Shown one piece after another: positions 24,794-35,617 of a stretch of 64,000 nucleotides of DNA. Source of the DNA: Prevotellaceae bacterium (GTDB lineage Bacteria; Bacteroidota; Bacteroidia; Bacteroidales; Bacteroidaceae); contig JAFLUT010000001.1 of NCBI GenBank assembly GCA_022508665.1, positions 1 to 64,000 of the forward strand, given 5' to 3'. How positions within the stretch are numbered: position 1 is the first letter of the stretch; each line of letters opens with the position of its first letter. The position numbers and the translations under genes were made by a program. Below the pieces are notes generated by a model. It worked only from the letters and a program-made list of their open reading frames with translations, had not been told where the DNA came from and made no database searches.

Positions 24794-26593
24794 TCACTGA
24801 TTTTCAGCAAGTTGTATGGCTGATGTGTGAAGTACCGACACATATACAGGCGAATTGTCGTCGGTCAGTTCCCACAGAGTGCTTGACAGGATATTATTCT
24901 CATACAGTATGTGCAGACGATAGTCGCCTGTATTTGGAGCATATATTTTCTTGTTTTGGAAATGCAGGGTGCGTGTTTCTCCGCTATCCATGGAGTAGCC
25001 CTGATTGTATAGGAAGAACGCCTGCCCTCCTTCGTCAAGAGGCTGCATGAGGAAATATATTCGTCCGTTAGATTCAGCGTTGTGGTTGGTCAGCGTGACG
25101 CTGATGTCGGGCGCTGTCCCGTTCAATATGAGGTCAGTCATGTCGAGGTCATCCATAGTCAGGAAAGCGGTGTTGGCAGTGTCGCTGGAAAGAGTCACGC
25201 CGCCGTTGTTTATGGTGCATAGAAGGTAGTTAGGAACGCCTACGCTGGTGCGAACCTGCTGCCATTCGCCGTTGTCACGGAACATGGGGATGATGGCGTA
25301 TTCACCTTTTGATACAGTCTTCGGAATGCTGATAGTCAGCGTGTCGGTGTATGTCGTATCCTCTATTTCTTCGAGCGCAAAAGTGCGGTCGTAAGTGTAT
25401 AGAGGGCATACGATTTCGCCGTTGCGAGTGAGCATCACAGACACCGAGTCGCTATGAAGATTATATCCTATATTTGCCAATTGAGAAACGCATACAGACA
25501 TGCTCTCTCCCAAAGATGCGTGCGTGTCGATTGCATCGATGCCCTCCATGGCATACACATGGAAGTCCTTCCCTGCCGCATTTGGCGAATTGTCAGGCTG
25601 TACGCCAGTAACGAACATCTGCAAAAGGTTGAAGCCCGACTCGGGCGTAATGGATGAGTCATGCTCGCCATACCCTGCGTTCATGCAGTCAAGACTTGTC
25701 CAGCCATCGCCTTCTCCTCCGGGATTTCCCACCATGATATGGAACCAGTCGTCTTCGTTGTATCCGTCGATGACGAAAGCGTGACCTCCCACATAGTTAT
25801 ATCCCGAAATCAGTATTGGTCTCCCTTCTGCTAACTCCGTCTTCAACATCGTCGTCATTTCCTCTCTGGTATAGAAGTCGCGGATGTGCATCTGCACGCC
25901 TTTGTCATACTTAAAATAAGAAGTCAAAGATATTGGCTGCATCACCGCTTGGGCGCCGCTCGCCGTCGGTGTATATTTCATATCCACGCTGATGCCGCAG
26001 TCGCTCAGCAAGCATGCCATTGGCTCGACTGCATCCTCCGCATATCCCCCCTCATTGTACTCGTACAGCATTTTTCCCCAGTCATACTTGTGGGCGAAAT
26101 CCGCTGTCAGCGTCTGTCCGCATCCAAGGCTATCTATATATGTATGAGAGCCTTCCCCCATATCGGGGTATCGCCAGTAGTGCATCACCTGCGCCTGAGC
26201 CAACGCCACGCACCCGGCAGGGCAATGTTCGCCATCCACAATAGGCGTCATGTTCCAATATGGAGCAGAGTATTGATGCCACCTGTTTACGTTGGCAAGC
26301 AAAGGATTGACCCGTGCAGGCAATGCTGCTCTCTGCTCCGCTTGCTGCATTCCGCGGGTTTTAACGGAGGAGCCACCGTTTCTCTTTACGTTTAACAGCA
26401 TCGGCATTTCCCCTGCTACAACAGGACGGCTCGACAGCCTTTTCAGCAGATGATGTTCAGGTTCCCCCACCATTCTCACACTATCCTCGCTCCCCACCAC
26501 TTCACGCTGCGGTTCACCCTGTTCAGCATAGCCCAATCCCCACACAGCGCCACACATCCCTATCATTGCCATTACAGATAAAAGCCTTCTCAT
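24794..26593 (-). CDS. Exported C10-family cysteine peptidase (streptopain-like)
   Basis: Secreted protease of family C10 (SpeB, interpain, periodontain). The 599-residue protein has a hydrophobic leader (about 1-23) and a propeptide to roughly residue 90. The catalytic domain (about 90-330) contains the nucleophile Cys128 in CPAGCVALAQAQVMHYW and the catalytic His271 in GGHAFVIDGY, followed by the NPGGEGDGW block. The C-terminal half (about 335-599) is beta-rich and Ig-like. No clear T9SS sorting tail is visible at the end (AIQLAENQ), so the export route after the Sec step is uncertain. It has its own promoter at 26622-26651. Confidence 0.9.
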   Translation of the reverse strand: MRRLLSVMAMIGMCGAVWGLGYAEQGEPQREVVGSEDSVRMVGEPEHHLLKRLSSRPVVAGEMPMLLNVKRNGGSSVKTRGMQQAEQRAALPARVNPLLANVNRWHQYSAPYWNMTPIVDGEHCPAGCVALAQAQVMHYWRYPDMGEGSHTYIDSLGCGQTLTADFAHKYDWGKMLYEYNEGGYAEDAVEPMACLLSDCGISVDMKYTPTASGAQAVMQPISLTSYFKYDKGVQMHIRDFYTREEMTTMLKTELAEGRPILISGYNYVGGHAFVIDGYNEDDWFHIMVGNPGGEGDGWTSLDCMNAGYGEHDSSITPESGFNLLQMFVTGVQPDNSPNAAGKDFHVYAMEGIDAIDTHASLGESMSVCVSQLANIGYNLHSDSVSVMLTRNGEIVCPLYTYDRTFALEEIEDTTYTDTLTISIPKTVSKGEYAIIPMFRDNGEWQQVRTSVGVPNYLLCTINNGGVTLSSDTANTAFLTMDDLDMTDLILNGTAPDISVTLTNHNAESNGRIYFLMQPLDEGGQAFFLYNQGYSMDSGETRTLHFQNKKIYAPNTGDYRLHILYENNILSSTLWELTDDNSPVYVSVLHTSAIQLAENQ

Positions 26594-26621
26594 ATTCTAA
26601 CGTTAACGTTTTTAATCGCTA

Positions 26622-26651
26622 CAAAGGTACACTTTTTTTCGTATTTGGCAA
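26622..26651 (-). promoter_or_regulatory. Bacteroidota-type promoter of the C10 peptidase gene
   Basis: On the minus strand TTG (26651-26649), a 19-nt spacer and TACCTTTG (26629-26622) match the -33/-7 consensus. It is 28 nt before the start codon. Confidence 0.78.
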
Positions 26652-26724
26652 AACGCATAAAAAATGTCCTCTACTTTTACAGTAAAATGGCAAATTGTCT
26701 GTCCGCATATTGAAGATTTTTCCG

Positions 26725-26732
26725 TAACTTTG
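26725..26732 (+). promoter_or_regulatory. Promoter -7 box of the SNF2 helicase gene
   Basis: TAACTTTG followed by CAAAA matches TAnnTTTG. It lies 27 nt before the ATG at 26760 and so argues against the longer open frame that begins at 26664. Confidence 0.65.
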
Positions 26733-26759
26733 CAAAATGCACTAATTTATAACAGAGGA

Positions 26760-29700
26760 ATGATTTTCGACAAATATAGACACCTTGGCGAGGATGCGCA
26801 GCGGCTGCTGTGCTATTTTGTGGAGATAGGCATCGGCACAGGCAAAAGGATGAGTGAACATGCCTATATGCTAAGGCAATACTGCTTCCCTACTTTCGAC
26901 GGCATGAAGGCGGAGGAGGAACTGGTGCGTGAGGGCATCTTTCGCCACGAAGGCAGGGATTGGCTCAACGGAGCAGAACGCATCGGCGTTAGCCAATATG
27001 ATTTTGTGCCTGCTTTGTGGTATCTGTATGAAGAGAGAAAAGATATTCTGTTGGCTTTGCAGAAGTGCAGGCAGACGCAGAACGCTGAATACATGTTCAT
27101 CAGATATGCTGTCAAGCAACTCGTGGACAGCGGTTATCAAGTGTGCAGCAGCGCCAATGTGATAAAGAAAGAGCAGGTAGATCTGCTCTGCCCAATGGTG
27201 CAGGAGCCACGTTTCGATGCCCTTTTCAAGCAGTTGGAGAGCGAGACATTCACATATTTCTTCGACCATGTGGCAGACCTTCTGGTTGAACATGACATTG
27301 CCACCGACACGTCGCTGATGCACAGGGTAATAGACGGCAACAGAACTATTACGGAAGTCACACGACGAAGGCTGACGGCGAAGGTGGAACTCTACGACTA
27401 CATAGCCAACGGCAAACTGCCCTCCGAGGGAGTATATACTGACGTTGCCGCAGGTGCTATCCTCGGCGCTATTCGCCACCTCTGCAACGGCAATGCTTGC
27501 GAGGCAGTGAAGTGGTTCGACCTTGCCCTGAGGGTGCAAGGCGGAGGACAGGCGGACAACGATGTGTTATGCAGCGTCATTCCTTGCCTTTACCTCATCA
27601 TCGCCTACATCGCAGTGGCAAGCAACGATGCCAAGGGCAATGAGGGGATTGTGGCGGAATGCAGGAAGAGACTGTACGACTTCATGCGTACGACAACCAT
27701 ATCACAGCAACGGCAGATGATGCCAGCCAAAATCCTTGCGGAGGACTTCTGCAAAACGAATAAGGAACTGCAAAAGAGGCAGATACGCACGCTATATGCG
27801 GACATGGCAGAAGGCAATGACCTGTGCATCTACCGCAAAATTGCGTTCTTGCTCGCTAACTATTTGGGATATTCCACTGCCGACATGGAGGTCAGCCAGT
27901 GCATGCCCAACCTTGCTTTGCTCCGTCACGAAATGGCTAAATATCTGCCATTTGGCGATGAAGAGCGGCTGCAACTAAGCAGCCTCTATGGCGACCAGCC
28001 ACCTCTCACCGCCATATACCACAAGGCTGAATGGGAGTCGGTGCTTGAAGACCTGCTGAATGGGGCTACAGACAGCAAGGACGCTACACAGCAGGAGCAG
28101 ACTACACGACTGATGTATATACGTCTGTCGGAAACCTCTCGTGACATACAGGTGCGAGAACAGACACGTCTGAAAAATGGCAACTGGAGCAACGGTAAAC
28201 TGGTGAACGATGCACGCTATCGCCGAGGGGAACTGGAATGTATGAACGATGCCGACCGACGCATTCTGGCACGTCTGAACCATAGCGAGCATTGGGAGTT
28301 GCTGCTCGAGGATGTGATAGAGGAAATGATAGACGATGACCGCCTGTACATAGGCAGCGCACCGCCATACAAACTGGTGAAGGTAGACCGTGACAAGCCG
28401 TATCTCATGGTGGAGAACGAAGGAGGACGCTTCGTTGTAAAGTCCAATGTACCTGCTGACAGCGTAATGTCAGACATCGTAATATCTGAAGACTCGCCCA
28501 CTCATTACAGCGTCATAACCATACCTGCCGACATACGTGACTACTATGTCAAGCTGCTGCAATTAGGCACTCTGCCGCTTGAAGCGGAGGACACCCTGCG
28601 CAGTCTGCTCGCAACTATCGGAGGCAAAGTGGAACTGCACTCGTCGCTCATAGAGGGCGGAAGCACCCTGCCAATGGTCGATGGGCAATGGAACGTGGGC
28701 TTCCGCCTCAGCCCGAAGAACAACGGTAACTGGGAGGTGGAGGCATTTGTCAGACCATTGCTCGGGGGGCGTCGCACCTACCGTCTGGGCGAGGGCGACA
28801 CAATAATAATAGATGAGAACGAGGAAGGGCGTGTGAGAGTGAAACGCAACATGGAAATGGAGCGGTCAAACGCTGCTATCGTGCAAGCGTTTTGGGAGAG
28901 CGAGGGCTATGACTATGGGGAACGAGAGAGGAACGACACTTATCCTCCTGAGTTTATGCTCAGCCTTGTGCAGATGATACAGTCGCATCCAGATATGTTC
29001 TATGCCGAATGGCAGGAAGGAAGCAACGTGAGAGTGAGAAGTCTGACGAGAGGGCAGAACTCGTGGAGTGGCAGACTTACGCAGCGTGGGCAGTGGTTCG
29101 ACATCGAAGGCGAGGTGGAGATAGACGATAACACACGCATCAGTATCAGCCAACTGCTTGAACTGGTGGGCAAAAGCAATGGCAAGTACATCCGACTGGA
29201 AGACGGCGAATACCTCACTCTGAGCGAAAAGCTGAGGAAACAGTTGAAGGCTCTCGATGCCATAGCGAACAGGGAGCGTGGCAAGATACGCATTTCTCCA
29301 TTCAGCGCAGCGTTAATAGGTGACGACATTTTGAACGGAGACATTGAACTGTCGCTCGACGAGCCGCTGACCGCTATGCGTCAGCGCATCATCGACTGCT
29401 CGGAATACACCCCCGATGTACCTGCAGAACTGAATGCCACACTCCGCCCCTACCAAGTGGACGGCTACCTGTGGATGGCTCGGCTGAACAGTTGGGGGGC
29501 AGGTGCATTGCTGGCTGACGATATGGGTTTGGGAAAAACAATACAGACAATAGCATTCCTGCTGCTGAAGAAGAACGAGGGGGCATCGCTCGTCGTGGCT
29601 CCGGCATCGGTAGCGCCCAACTGGAAGACGGAAATGGAAAGGTTCGCACCGACACTCAACGTGCAGATACTCAACTTCTCGACCAATCGCCACAAGACTA

Positions 29701-30803
29701 TAAAGGAGGCAAAGGCAGGGGATGTCATAGTGACGACCTACGGCATTCTGCTGAGCATCCAAGAATATATCACGCAGAAAGACTGGAACGTGGTGTGTCT
29801 TGACGAAGCACATATAATAAAGAATAGAGGGGCAAAAACCAGTGCGGCGGCAATGAAGATACAGGCAAAGAACCGTGTGATGCTGACGGGTACGCCTGTG
29901 CAGAACCATTTGGGCGAACTGTGGAATCTTTTTCAGTTCGTCAACCCCGGATTGTTAGGCGGTTACGAGCATTTTTCGCAGAAGTTCATCGTGCCTATCG
30001 AGGGCTATCAAGACAAGGAAAAGCAGGAGCAACTGGAACGCATCGTGCATCCCTTCATGCTGCGGCGTACCAAGCAGGCGGTGCTGAAGGAACTGCCCGA
30101 CAAGACTGAGATTTATCACAGCGTTGAACTGAACAAGGACGAACTTGCCATATACGAAAGCATCCGAGCAAGAGCCGAGCAGATGATCCGTGAAAACGGA
30201 ACAGATGTAGATATGCACGTTCTCGCCGAAATCACACGGCTCCGACAAGCGGCATGCAGCGTGCAACTAATAGAGCCTAAGTGGACAGGGGAATGTTCCA
30301 AGATAACATCGCTTGTCGAACTTCTGCAAGGAGTTACCGAAGGAGGCAACCGAGCATTGGTGTTCAGCCAGTTCGTCAGTTTATTAGACATAGTGCGTCG
30401 TGAACTCGACCGTTTGAACATGGAGTATTTCTACATCGACGGCAGCGTGCCTCTCAAACAACGCACTGAAATGGTCGATGCATTCCAACGAGGCGAAAAC
30501 AAACTGTTCCTCATAAGCCTAAAAGCAGGAGGTTTAGGCCTCAACCTGACAGGAGCGAACTACGTGTTCCACCTCGACCCATGGTGGAATCCTGCCATTG
30601 AACAGCAAGCCACCGACCGTGCTTACCGCATTGGTCAACATCAGGCTGTTACGGTCTATCACTTAGTAAGCAAGAACACTATCGAGGAGAAAATCATTCG
30701 TCTGCATCAGACAAAGCGAGACCTTGCCGAAAACATTCTCGCCAATACAGACATGAGTTACAAAATCACTGGCGAAGAATTGCTTAATATGGTGGCAAGG
30801 TAA
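26760..30803 (+). CDS. SNF2-family DEAD/H-box ATPase (RapA/Snf2-like helicase)
   Basis: DNA-translocating ATPase, probably remodelling protein-DNA complexes. From the ATG at 26760 (after AACAGAGGA and a -7 box) it has 1347 residues. The first 850 are a long helical and mixed region with no motif I can name. The ATPase core follows: Walker [14 protein letters not shown] (about 918), Walker B/DEAH in [10 protein letters not shown] (about 1013), [12 protein letters not shown], and a C-terminal helicase lobe with [25 protein letters not shown] and [20 protein letters not shown]. Bacterial proteins of this layout are common in Bacteroidales and stand alone. No restriction, phage-defence or recombination partner is adjacent. 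Confidence 0.93.
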   Translation: MIFDKYRHLGEDAQRLLCYFVEIGIGTGKRMSEHAYMLRQYCFPTFDGMKAEEELVREGIFRHEGRDWLNGAERIGVSQYDFVPALWYLYEERKDILLALQKCRQTQNAEYMFIRYAVKQLVDSGYQVCSSANVIKKEQVDLLCPMVQEPRFDALFKQLESETFTYFFDHVADLLVEHDIATDTSLMHRVIDGNRTITEVTRRRLTAKVELYDYIANGKLPSEGVYTDVAAGAILGAIRHLCNGNACEAVKWFDLALRVQGGGQADNDVLCSVIPCLYLIIAYIAVASNDAKGNEGIVAECRKRLYDFMRTTTISQQRQMMPAKILAEDFCKTNKELQKRQIRTLYADMAEGNDLCIYRKIAFLLANYLGYSTADMEVSQCMPNLALLRHEMAKYLPFGDEERLQLSSLYGDQPPLTAIYHKAEWESVLEDLLNGATDSKDATQQEQTTRLMYIRLSETSRDIQVREQTRLKNGNWSNGKLVNDARYRRGELECMNDADRRILARLNHSEHWELLLEDVIEEMIDDDRLYIGSAPPYKLVKVDRDKPYLMVENEGGRFVVKSNVPADSVMSDIVISEDSPTHYSVITIPADIRDYYVKLLQLGTLPLEAEDTLRSLLATIGGKVELHSSLIEGGSTLPMVDGQWNVGFRLSPKNNGNWEVEAFVRPLLGGRRTYRLGEGDTIIIDENEEGRVRVKRNMEMERSNAAIVQAFWESEGYDYGERERNDTYPPEFMLSLVQMIQSHPDMFYAEWQEGSNVRVRSLTRGQNSWSGRLTQRGQWFDIEGEVEIDDNTRISISQLLELVGKSNGKYIRLEDGEYLTLSEKLRKQLKALDAIANRERGKIRISPFSAALIGDDILNGDIELSLDEPLTAMRQRIIDCSEYTPDVPAELNATLRPYQVDGYLWMARLNSWGAGALLADDMGLGKTIQTIAFLLLKKNEGASLVVAPASVAPNWKTEMERFAPTLNVQILNFSTNRHKTIKEAKAGDVIVTTYGILLSIQEYITQKDWNVVCLDEAHIIKNRGAKTSAAAMKIQAKNRVMLTGTPVQNHLGELWNLFQFVNPGLLGGYEHFSQKFIVPIEGYQDKEKQEQLERIVHPFMLRRTKQAVLKELPDKTEIYHSVELNKDELAIYESIRARAEQMIRENGTDVDMHVLAEITRLRQAACSVQLIEPKWTGECSKITSLVELLQGVTEGGNRALVFSQFVSLLDIVRRELDRLNMEYFYIDGSVPLKQRTEMVDAFQRGENKLFLISLKAGGLGLNLTGANYVFHLDPWWNPAIEQQATDRAYRIGQHQAVTVYHLVSKNTIEEKIIRLHQTKRDLAENILANTDMSYKITGEELLNMVAR

Positions 30804-30833
30804 CTCTCGCTTTCTATACAAAAGTATGTTTAA

Positions 30834-30867
30834 AAAGAGTGGGCGACAGGATAATCGCCCACTCTTT
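30834..30867. terminator. Bidirectional terminator between SNF2 and HIT genes
   Basis: Arms 30834-30846 and 30855-30867 (AAAGAGTGGGCGA and complement) pair over 13 bp with an 8-nt loop and A/T runs on both outer sides. The flanking genes converge here. Confidence 0.85.
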
Positions 30868-30899
30868 GATTATTTTCTATCTATGTTCTTATCAAAACC

Positions 30900-31295
30900 T
30901 TACTTGACAAACTCACTATAAATTTTGTCTGCAATGGCTTGCATTTCCTCTGCCGAGAGGCTTAGTTTCTCGTTGCGGAAGTTCATGTCCTTCTCGCTCT
31001 GCATAGGCACAAGGTGGATATGTGCGTGAGGCACTTCGAGACCCAGCACGGCTTGACCTACTTTGATGCAAGGGAATGCCTTTTTGATAGCAATAGCCAC
31101 CTGCTTCGCAAAGACTTGGAAGCGAGCCAGTTCGTCGTCGTTCATGTCGAAGATGTAATCAACCTCACGGCGAGGAATGACCAGTGTGTGACCTTTGACG
31201 AGAGGATTGATGTCGAGAAATGCGTAAAACTCTTCGTTCTCCGCACATTTGTAGGAAGGTATCTCGCCTTCGGCTATCTTGGTGAATATGCTCAT
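30900..31295 (-). CDS. HIT-family nucleotide hydrolase
   Basis: Small cytoplasmic nucleotidyl hydrolase or transferase of the Hint branch, which removes AMP from phosphoramidates. The 131-residue protein starts with the usual SIFTKIAEGEIPSYK and carries the histidine triad HAHIHLV at 90-96 with His92 as the catalytic residue. FLDINPLVKGHTLVIPRR is the typical nucleotide-binding stretch. It lies 16 nt after greA on the same strand, so the two are co-transcribed, a pairing often seen in Bacteroidetes. Confidence 0.93.
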   Translation of the reverse strand: MSIFTKIAEGEIPSYKCAENEEFYAFLDINPLVKGHTLVIPRREVDYIFDMNDDELARFQVFAKQVAIAIKKAFPCIKVGQAVLGLEVPHAHIHLVPMQSEKDMNFRNEKLSLSAEEMQAIADKIYSEFVK

Positions 31296-31311
31296 AGAGT
31301 TTATTTACTAT

Positions 31312-31782
31312 TTATCCTAAACTGATGCTGATAATCTCGAACTTCATCACCCCACGTGGCACTGTCACCTCTGCAATCTCGCCCACCTTCTTGCCCAATA
31401 GACCCTGTGCAATAGGGGTCTTTATGGAGATTTTGTTCTCTCTTAGGTTTGCTTCGCCCTCGCTGACAATGGTGTAGGTAAGTTTCATGCCGTTGTCCAC
31501 GTTCTTCAATTCCACTTTTGAGAGAATTTGCACCTCGTCAGTCTTAGTCAGCATTGACGGGTCGAGAATTTTTGCCTCGGCAAGCGCAGCCTTCAGTTCG
31601 GCAATGCGTGTTTCGAGTTTTCCTTGTGCTTCCTTGGCAGCATCGTACTCTGCATTCTCTGAGAGGTCGCCTTTCTCGCGGGCCTCCGCTATCTGGCGGA
31701 TGACCTCTGGGCGGTCAACCTCCTCTAATTGTTTGATTTGGGCGCGTAACTTATCGTAGCCCTCTTGTGACATATAAGCCAT
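31312..31782 (-). CDS. greA: Transcription elongation factor GreA
   Basis: Rescues backtracked RNA polymerase by stimulating transcript cleavage. The 156-residue protein shows the N-terminal coiled coil (about 1-75) with GYDKLRAQIKQLEEVDRPEV and EAREKGDLSENAEYDAAKEA, whose acidic tip residues act in the polymerase channel. The C-terminal FKBP-like domain has ISIKTPIAQGLLGKKVGE. Length and motifs are standard. First gene of a greA-HIT operon with a promoter and a leader hairpin upstream. Confidence 0.96.
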   Translation of the reverse strand: MAYMSQEGYDKLRAQIKQLEEVDRPEVIRQIAEAREKGDLSENAEYDAAKEAQGKLETRIAELKAALAEAKILDPSMLTKTDEVQILSKVELKNVDNGMKLTYTIVSEGEANLRENKISIKTPIAQGLLGKKVGEIAEVTVPRGVMKFEIISISLG

Positions 31783-31845
31783 AGTTATTTTCTTGTTTTA
31801 AGGTTATACAAATGGTTGTTTTTCAGATGAAACGAAAAAGAAATC

Positions 31846-31868
31846 CCGACACCTTTTCTCGGTGTCGG
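31846..31868 (-). terminator. Leader hairpin between the greA promoter and greA
   Basis: CCGACACC (31846-31853) and its complement (31861-31868) form a perfect 8-bp stem with a 7-nt loop. On the minus strand it is followed by GATTTCTTTTTCG, a loose U-rich tract. It lies downstream of the greA promoter box, so it could end read-through from the barrel gene or act as an attenuator in the greA leader. Confidence 0.6.
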
Positions 31869-31891
31869 AACCCTTTCAATCTTTTCGGTTA

Positions 31892-31922
31892 CAAAGTTAG
31901 GGCTTTTTCCGCTATCGTGCAA
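31892..31922 (-). promoter_or_regulatory. Bacteroidota-type promoter of greA
   Basis: TTG (31922-31920), a 20-nt spacer and TAACTTTG (31899-31892) on the minus strand match the consensus. It sits 19 nt after the stop of the barrel gene. Confidence 0.7.
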
Positions 31923-31940
31923 CTTTTTACTGATTATTTT

Positions 31941-33590
31941 CTAAAAACTCATTGCAAATCCTGCTAAGAAATTCACCCCAATGTGGCGGTAGCCGAAGTA
32001 GCGGTCGTACTTCTGATTGAGCAGGTTATCGCCCTTGACAAAGAGTGTAAGCGGCAGGTTGACAGGGAGCGTATAACGCAGGTTTGCGCCAAGATTTACG
32101 GTGTTGGGGCGCTTATACAACACTCCCTCATGCGACGGTATTTCGGGAGTTGTATATGTGGCGAACTCCCAACTCAGTCCGAAGTATAATCCACGTACAA
32201 TCCTCACGTCTGCTGTCCACATCATTTCAAACGCAGGTACGATGTAAGAGCCACTAATCCACTTGTCGATATGTTCTCCACTCTCCAAGTTCATGGCATT
32301 CTTCGCATCGATTTTCACTATACCATTGTAGGCATACACAAAGTCGGCATTAGCGTAGATACGGCGGTTTCTCGAGAAGTCCAACCACGGATACAGCAGT
32401 TTGTTTTCGTTGCAATAAAGCGCATCCATATCCGAAGCATTCTTTGAGTAGTCAAATCCTCCGTTGATATTTCCGCTGAAACCACAATCTGTCTTGAAGC
32501 GATACCCCAAACGAGCATCTATCTGATGGAACTCCGCATCCAACTTATGCTTCACGCCGTCTTCGGGAACATCGAACACGAAATACGGGTGCATGCCCGA
32601 CAGACGACGCAGGTGATTATCGTCCTCATATCCACGAGCCTCCACATACACGTCGCTGTTGCGGTCTATGTGGTAAGTGAAACGCACATCTGGCGCAACC
32701 TCCCCCTTGGTATTGACGAACACACCCAACTGCAACTGCATATTTTCATCATTATATATATAATGTGGAGTGAAACGCAATCGGGTGATGCCGTCAATCT
32801 CCACATCTCCATAATTCGAACTCACAAAGCCAAGCCCCAAGCCAATGCTATGATTGTCTGCCACTTCATACGCCACATCGGCATTGGCATGGAAGAATAT
32901 CTCGCCGAGTTTGTCGGCAAGGTTCGTCTGATATTTCTGACTGAAAAAGTCCACGCCTGCCGACGCTCCGAGCGTGAATTTGCCTGCGGTGTATGGTGTC
33001 AGCCCAAAGTCAAAATTTCCGAGAATATCGTGCTGTCTATATGTGAGAGCATCAAATCCCATATAGTTAAACATCCAGTTCTCAAACGCCCCCTTAGCAT
33101 AAAACTCCGCCCCGTTGCTATAATTATGGCTGAATTTCAATGCTACACGGTTGCGATAGTCACGGCTCTTCCAATCTTCTATGCCGTAATACGGGTTGTC
33201 CTTTGCCTTTCCGTTGAAGCCTTTCAGAGAAAGGTCAATGCCCAACGCATCGGCATCTGAAAAACAAAACTGATAGCCAAACTGCCCGTCAAGGTTGCCA
33301 TGACTGCCTCCTGCGAGGTGCAGGTACCCCTTTTTGTTGCCTTTCCACACCGACTCGCTCCGATAGTCGCCAAGCGGCTCGGGAGCATAGTCTGAGAGCG
33401 GTTGCCCCTTCACGGCATACTCCATTGTGTAGTGCTTCATCTTTGTCTCCGCCGCCTTAGCCTTCACTTCGACTTTCTTCACATCTGTCACTACAGGCTT
33501 TACCTCATTGGTCACCTCTACCGTATTGTCCAACTGCGCAAACAGAGGCAGAGCAGTCAGCATCGCATATATCGCAATATATCTTCTCAT
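31941..33590 (-). CDS. Outer-membrane beta-barrel protein, TonB-receptor-like barrel without plug
   Basis: 549 residues with signal peptide 1-18 (ending LFAQ), a short Val/Lys-rich linker (about 19-60) and many alternating amphipathic strands up to a C-terminal Phe (FLAGFAMSF), typical of an outer-membrane barrel. The end (LFVKGDNLLNQKYDRYFGY) matches the last strands of TonB-dependent receptors. The 120-residue plug domain and TonB box are not visible, so active transport is doubtful. It starts 3 nt after the TPR protein gene, so the two products probably work together at the outer membrane. The specific role is unknown. Confidence 0.8.
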   Translation of the reverse strand: MRRYIAIYAMLTALPLFAQLDNTVEVTNEVKPVVTDVKKVEVKAKAAETKMKHYTMEYAVKGQPLSDYAPEPLGDYRSESVWKGNKKGYLHLAGGSHGNLDGQFGYQFCFSDADALGIDLSLKGFNGKAKDNPYYGIEDWKSRDYRNRVALKFSHNYSNGAEFYAKGAFENWMFNYMGFDALTYRQHDILGNFDFGLTPYTAGKFTLGASAGVDFFSQKYQTNLADKLGEIFFHANADVAYEVADNHSIGLGLGFVSSNYGDVEIDGITRLRFTPHYIYNDENMQLQLGVFVNTKGEVAPDVRFTYHIDRNSDVYVEARGYEDDNHLRRLSGMHPYFVFDVPEDGVKHKLDAEFHQIDARLGYRFKTDCGFSGNINGGFDYSKNASDMDALYCNENKLLYPWLDFSRNRRIYANADFVYAYNGIVKIDAKNAMNLESGEHIDKWISGSYIVPAFEMMWTADVRIVRGLYFGLSWEFATYTTPEIPSHEGVLYKRPNTVNLGANLRYTLPVNLPLTLFVKGDNLLNQKYDRYFGYRHIGVNFLAGFAMSF

Positions 33591-33593
33591 ATT

Positions 33594-35576
33594 CTACTGT
33601 AATCTTTCGTTTATCATATCCATAATGTCATCCTCCTCATTGTAGTTGGCTTTCAGCGACTCCAACGTCTGCTTTGCCTCCACCGCACGGCCTTCTGCCT
33701 TATAGATGTCGCTCAACAGAACGAATGCACGAGCCAACCAATAAGGCTTGCCGATGCCGTTGTCAATGGCAGCGTTCAACTGCTGTTCTGCCTGTTGATA
33801 CAGCCCCTGCTCATAGAGCGCCTGTGCAGCCAAAACTGGCGCTTTCGCCTCCTCCGTAGCGATAGAATCTTGCGCTGCCGCAATGGAGTCTTGCATGGCA
33901 ATGTTAGCAGCCATTGTCTGCAACTCCTCCGATGCCTTCTGAGCATATTCGCTCTGAGGATATTTCACTACTATGGAACTGAACACCGCCGTAGCCTCCG
34001 TGTTTCTGCCCGAGAGAACGTATGCACGCCCCTGTTCGTAGAGGGCTTTGGCAGCGAGCGACGAACTTCTGTACTCGTTGTTCATCTGATTGATAATCTC
34101 CACCTTGCGGTCATAGTTGCCACGCAATCCCTCGATGTACGCCTCCTGCAACATAGAGTAGTCGCCCAGCGAATGGTCGGTGGCTTTGGCTTTCTCATAA
34201 TTCGCCACAGCCTCATCATAGTTTCTCATGTTCAGATAGCAGTCGCCAATGCGGTTGTAGGCATCAGCCACCATTGCCCTGCTGGCAGAGGGCATGCCCG
34301 CAACCTGCTGAAACAGAGAGATTGCAGCATTATACTTTTGCAGCTTGAAGTTAGCGTAAGCGTAACTGTACACAGCATATTCGTGGTTCTTCAACCTGCC
34401 CTGCGCCGTCTGACTGCCCAACTGTATAGCCGTGTTGAGGTCGTTTGCCGCCTGTTGGTAGTTGCCCAAGCGATAGTTGCAGTCGCCCTTGATATAGTAG
34501 CACTCCGCATACGCAGCCACATCATGATTGCCCAACGCTATCGCCTGACTGGCATACGTTATGGCATCCTGCAAACGGTTTCTGTTCAACTCTTGAAAGG
34601 CAAGGTTATACAGCACCTTCTGCTTGTCCGCTTGCGTGTCAGCATCGGGCGTCTGCACCTTATTTATCGTGTTGAGCGCCTTTGAATAGTCTTTCTTCGT
34701 CATATACACCTCCGTCAGGCACAGCGACACAGGCGTAGCATATTGAGACTGAGGATACTCGCTAAGAAACTGCTCCATAACAGCCACCGTCTGAGGCGAC
34801 GACTGCTCATGCAATGTCAGCGAGTAATTATAGAGTGCCTGTTCCCTCAGCACCGCATTTGCCGACATCTGCGAAGCATTGCCGAAAGCCCTCTGTGCAT
34901 CAGCCTTCTGTCCCTTCTGCAAAGCGGCAATACCTGCGTGCAGCCAAGCGTTCTGCGCCATTTCGTCACGGTCAGCCCCTGCCGACCCAACGAGCGTAGC
35001 ATGCGCCTTGTCGAACACACCTTCATTGTAATAACACATGCCCAACTTATACAGCGACGTGCGTGTCTTCTCCCCCGCCTCCAAATATGGCAAAGCGCGC
35101 CCGTATTGCCCCTTGTCATACAGGTTCTCACCTGCCAAGCGATACAGCACACCATTGTAACTGCTCATCTCATCGCTCAACTCCGTCAGCGGATAAGCCA
35201 ACGGCACCGACACGCTCTTGCCCTCCTCACGGAAGAACAGTTCCAGCGCCTCGTCAGTCCTCTCTTCCTTTATCAGCAGATTGCGTCTCAACACATTCAG
35301 CACCTCCGCATACTGCGACAACGGATGCGCCTCCACCCAACCGCCTATTTCGTCTGCCACACCTCGGGTGTCCAACACATAACCGCACACCAGTAGCAGC
35401 GCTTCAGCCTCTTCCCAGCCCTTCTCGTCAGCCGCCTCCAAATACTGCTCCAACTGATGCTTAGCGCCCATATAGTGACCATCAGCCACCTGCTTCACGG
35501 CCGTCTGCTGCGCCTGTACGCCACCTGCCAAACAAGCAGCTGCCAACAGCAGCAAAAATCTTCGTACTATTTTCAT
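33594..35576 (-). CDS. Exported tetratricopeptide-repeat protein
   Basis: 660 residues made almost entirely of TPR helices after a signal peptide (about 1-23, ending VQAQ). Repeats are clear at, for example, LGNYQQAANDLNTAIQLGS, DAYNRIGDCYLNMRNYDEAV and AKALYEQGRAYVLSGRNTEA. The start at 35576 (MKIVRRF) gives a proper signal peptide; the frame opens 27 nt earlier. It is likely a periplasmic or outer-membrane scaffold working with the barrel encoded 3 nt downstream. Similar TPR-plus-barrel pairs are conserved in Bacteroidales, but I cannot name the complex. Confidence 0.85.
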   Translation of the reverse strand: MKIVRRFLLLLAAACLAGGVQAQQTAVKQVADGHYMGAKHQLEQYLEAADEKGWEEAEALLLVCGYVLDTRGVADEIGGWVEAHPLSQYAEVLNVLRRNLLIKEERTDEALELFFREEGKSVSVPLAYPLTELSDEMSSYNGVLYRLAGENLYDKGQYGRALPYLEAGEKTRTSLYKLGMCYYNEGVFDKAHATLVGSAGADRDEMAQNAWLHAGIAALQKGQKADAQRAFGNASQMSANAVLREQALYNYSLTLHEQSSPQTVAVMEQFLSEYPQSQYATPVSLCLTEVYMTKKDYSKALNTINKVQTPDADTQADKQKVLYNLAFQELNRNRLQDAITYASQAIALGNHDVAAYAECYYIKGDCNYRLGNYQQAANDLNTAIQLGSQTAQGRLKNHEYAVYSYAYANFKLQKYNAAISLFQQVAGMPSASRAMVADAYNRIGDCYLNMRNYDEAVANYEKAKATDHSLGDYSMLQEAYIEGLRGNYDRKVEIINQMNNEYRSSSLAAKALYEQGRAYVLSGRNTEATAVFSSIVVKYPQSEYAQKASEELQTMAANIAMQDSIAAAQDSIATEEAKAPVLAAQALYEQGLYQQAEQQLNAAIDNGIGKPYWLARAFVLLSDIYKAEGRAVEAKQTLESLKANYNEEDDIMDMINERLQ

Positions 35577-35617
35577 TTTCACAACAATGATTACTTCACT
35601 CAATTAGAATTTCACGG

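Noticed and set aside
24414-24800. Plus-strand open frame with a repeating LYFIK-like peptide
   Set aside because: It is a translation of the AT-rich 21-bp array and the two hairpins, with no separate start signal; the period happens to be divisible by 3.
31941-33590. Full TonB-dependent receptor
   Set aside because: The C-terminal barrel matches, but no plug domain or TonB box could be found, so I call it only a receptor-like barrel.
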